Shown one piece after another: positions 63,087-64,000 of a stretch of DNA of 64,000 bases (within the stretch, counting starts at the first letter, position 1; every line of letters starts with the position of its first letter). The stretch lies in the NCBI RefSeq assembly GCF_014204415.1, contig NZ_JACHLE010000006.1, positions 105,261 to 169,260 of the forward strand, written 5' to 3'. The notes under the pieces are model-generated. The model was given only the letters and a program-made list of their open reading frames with translations. It was not told the origin of the DNA and ran no database searches. This stretch comes from Chryseobacterium defluvii. Lineage in GTDB: Bacteria; Bacteroidota; Bacteroidia; Flavobacteriales; Weeksellaceae. The translations under genes and the position numbers were made by a program.

Positions 63087-63764
63087 ATGAAGAACTCAGG
63101 AATACTTATTTTAATGTTTTTTATTCAGCTTGTTAATGCACAGAATGTATATTTAACAAAAGTTGAAAAAACAAATGATAATGCAGACAAATTTTTATAT
63201 AAGATTAACGAAGAAATAAAAGAGGCAGAATATTTGGGAGAAGTAGAAGTACAGGGATTCTCAAAAGATGATGCACTCACCTTTTCATTAATATATAAAA
63301 AAGCAAAAGAAATCGGGGCCAATACAATAGCATTAAAGCCTTTTGAAAATATTGACGGTTCTCCTCAGGAATTCAATCCGTCAAATTATAGATTAAGTTT
63401 ATATTATTTACCGAAAGAAAAGCTGGTTTCTCAAACGGGTAGGCTATACCTGTTCGCCTCTGCAGATAAAGATCAGAAAATAAGCATTAATAAAAAAGAC
63501 CATACCCTGTCTCCGAGATCTTACCTGAGGATTAATACAATTCCCGGAGAGTTGTACACCGTTTCCACAAAAAAACTGTTGGGATCCACAGTAAAGCTTC
63601 AGCCAAAGCAGGGAAATGCCAATCAGTACTTTCAGGTATCCTCATTAAAAGTGAGATCCGATGATTCGGGAGTGGGTGGTCTGAACTTAAAATCAGGTGA
63701 TATAATAGGGTTGGAAAAATCCTTCGCCGAGTTTTTAAGCCTTATATATTCGGAAATTAAATAG
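63087..63764 (+). CDS. Exported protein of unknown function
   Basis: About 225 residues. ATG 63087 gives a clear signal peptide (M-K-N-S-G-I-L-I-L-M-F-F-I-Q-L-V-N-A-Q); an earlier in-frame ATG at 63051 lies inside rfbD. The mature N-terminal half has a helix and an A-K-E-I-G-A-N-T-I-A-L-K-P-F motif reminiscent of a YdgH/DUF-type stress domain; the second half is beta-rich. I do not recognise a named family. Close spacing suggests cotranscription with rfbD, but a functional link is not shown. Confidence 0.8.
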   Translation: MKNSGILILMFFIQLVNAQNVYLTKVEKTNDNADKFLYKINEEIKEAEYLGEVEVQGFSKDDALTFSLIYKKAKEIGANTIALKPFENIDGSPQEFNPSNYRLSLYYLPKEKLVSQTGRLYLFASADKDQKISINKKDHTLSPRSYLRINTIPGELYTVSTKKLLGSTVKLQPKQGNANQYFQVSSLKVRSDDSGVGGLNLKSGDIIGLEKSFAEFLSLIYSEIK

Positions 63765-64000
63765 CTTCAACCGGAAGAATTTCTATTTTTCACCTTCACA
63801 TTTTCATATTTTCACAGACTTTTCTTAAACACTGCCTCCAATCTTTAAAATTTTTCAATTTGTTACTCAGTGTTTTAGAGTTTTAAAGTTACGTGGATGT
63901 AAAAATTATGTTAAATAGATTTGTTTTGTGTGTAGATAAGTTTGTATTTTTGCGGGACCTAAAACCGGGAGGTATTAGGCAGCGCAGGAGGGCTTTTAAT
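63765..64000. other. 3' noncoding end with promoter; transcript truncated
   Basis: About 235 nt with no gene. It holds a good promoter (63921-63952) and then a purine-rich stretch with GGGACC and GCGCAGGAGGGC that is unusually GC-rich for an intergenic region here. The window ends before the identity of the transcript can be read. Confidence 0.5.
63921..63952 (+). promoter_or_regulatory. Bacteroidota consensus promoter at window end
   Basis: TTG (63921-63923), 21-nt spacer and TATTTTTG (63945-63952), a full -7 match. The transcript start would fall near 63958, at the beginning of the GC-rich stretch that runs out of the window. Confidence 0.6.

Overview
This window looks like chromosomal DNA of a flexirubin-producing member of the Bacteroidota, most likely Chryseobacterium or a close Weeksellaceae relative. 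It is AT-rich. Several genes are preceded by the Bacteroidota promoter consensus (TTG, about 19 nt, TAnnTTTG). Secreted proteins end in type IX secretion (T9SS) sorting domains, and no obvious Shine-Dalgarno sites decide starts. The species call is an inference from gene content and from remembered similarity to Flavobacterium johnsoniae and Chryseobacterium proteins; no search was run.

Region 1 (1-33,300) is a large aryl-polyene/dialkylresorcinol (flexirubin-type) pigment cluster in two arms. The plus arm holds a 5'-truncated aryl-CoA ligase, a tyrosine ammonia-lyase, a ketoreductase, a ketosynthase (KS), an acyl carrier protein (ACP), a lysophospholipid-type acyltransferase, a polyene desaturase/isomerase-like flavoenzyme and a C45-type acyltransferase lipoprotein. 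A halogenase-like flavoprotein runs the other way near the start. The minus arm, led by a strong promoter at about 33,300, holds an MMPL exporter-acyltransferase fusion, DarA and DarB (dialkylresorcinol synthesis), two FabZ-like hotdog proteins, a BtrH-like acyltransfer protein, an ABC exporter, a thioesterase, several KS and KS-like proteins and a second ACP. Further left come a polysaccharide deacetylase and a LolA/lipoprotein/dehydratase/glycosyltransferase operon. Between the arms sit a dihaem cytochrome lipoprotein and a secreted FG-GAP/UnbV protein. The inferred pathway is tyrosine to p-coumarate, activation and loading on ACP, iterative KS/KR/DH extension to an aryl polyene, parallel assembly of a dialkylresorcinol by DarA/DarB, ester joining, and export to the outer membrane.

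Region 2 (33,400-44,600) is accessory: an EpsG-like polymerase, two very large paralogous T9SS surface proteins built of repeated FISUMP-like modules, and a small SGNH hydrolase between them. Gaps here carry hairpin terminators and repeats.

Region 3 (44,800-56,000) holds topA, a GT-C-like membrane protein, a degenerate arginase-family protein with a GT2 glycosyltransferase, a tiny apparent gene remnant, and an exopolysaccharide start-and-export set (WecA/TagO-like transferase, Wza-like lipoprotein, Wzc-like tyrosine autokinase).

Region 4 (56,100-64,000) is an envelope-biogenesis block: porG, uppS, bamA and two ompH/skp genes in the order I recall from Porphyromonas gingivalis, then a thioesterase, rfbD and an unknown secreted protein. 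The window ends just after a good promoter whose transcript I could not identify. I saw no tRNA, rRNA, CRISPR array, intact insertion sequence or transcriptional regulator.
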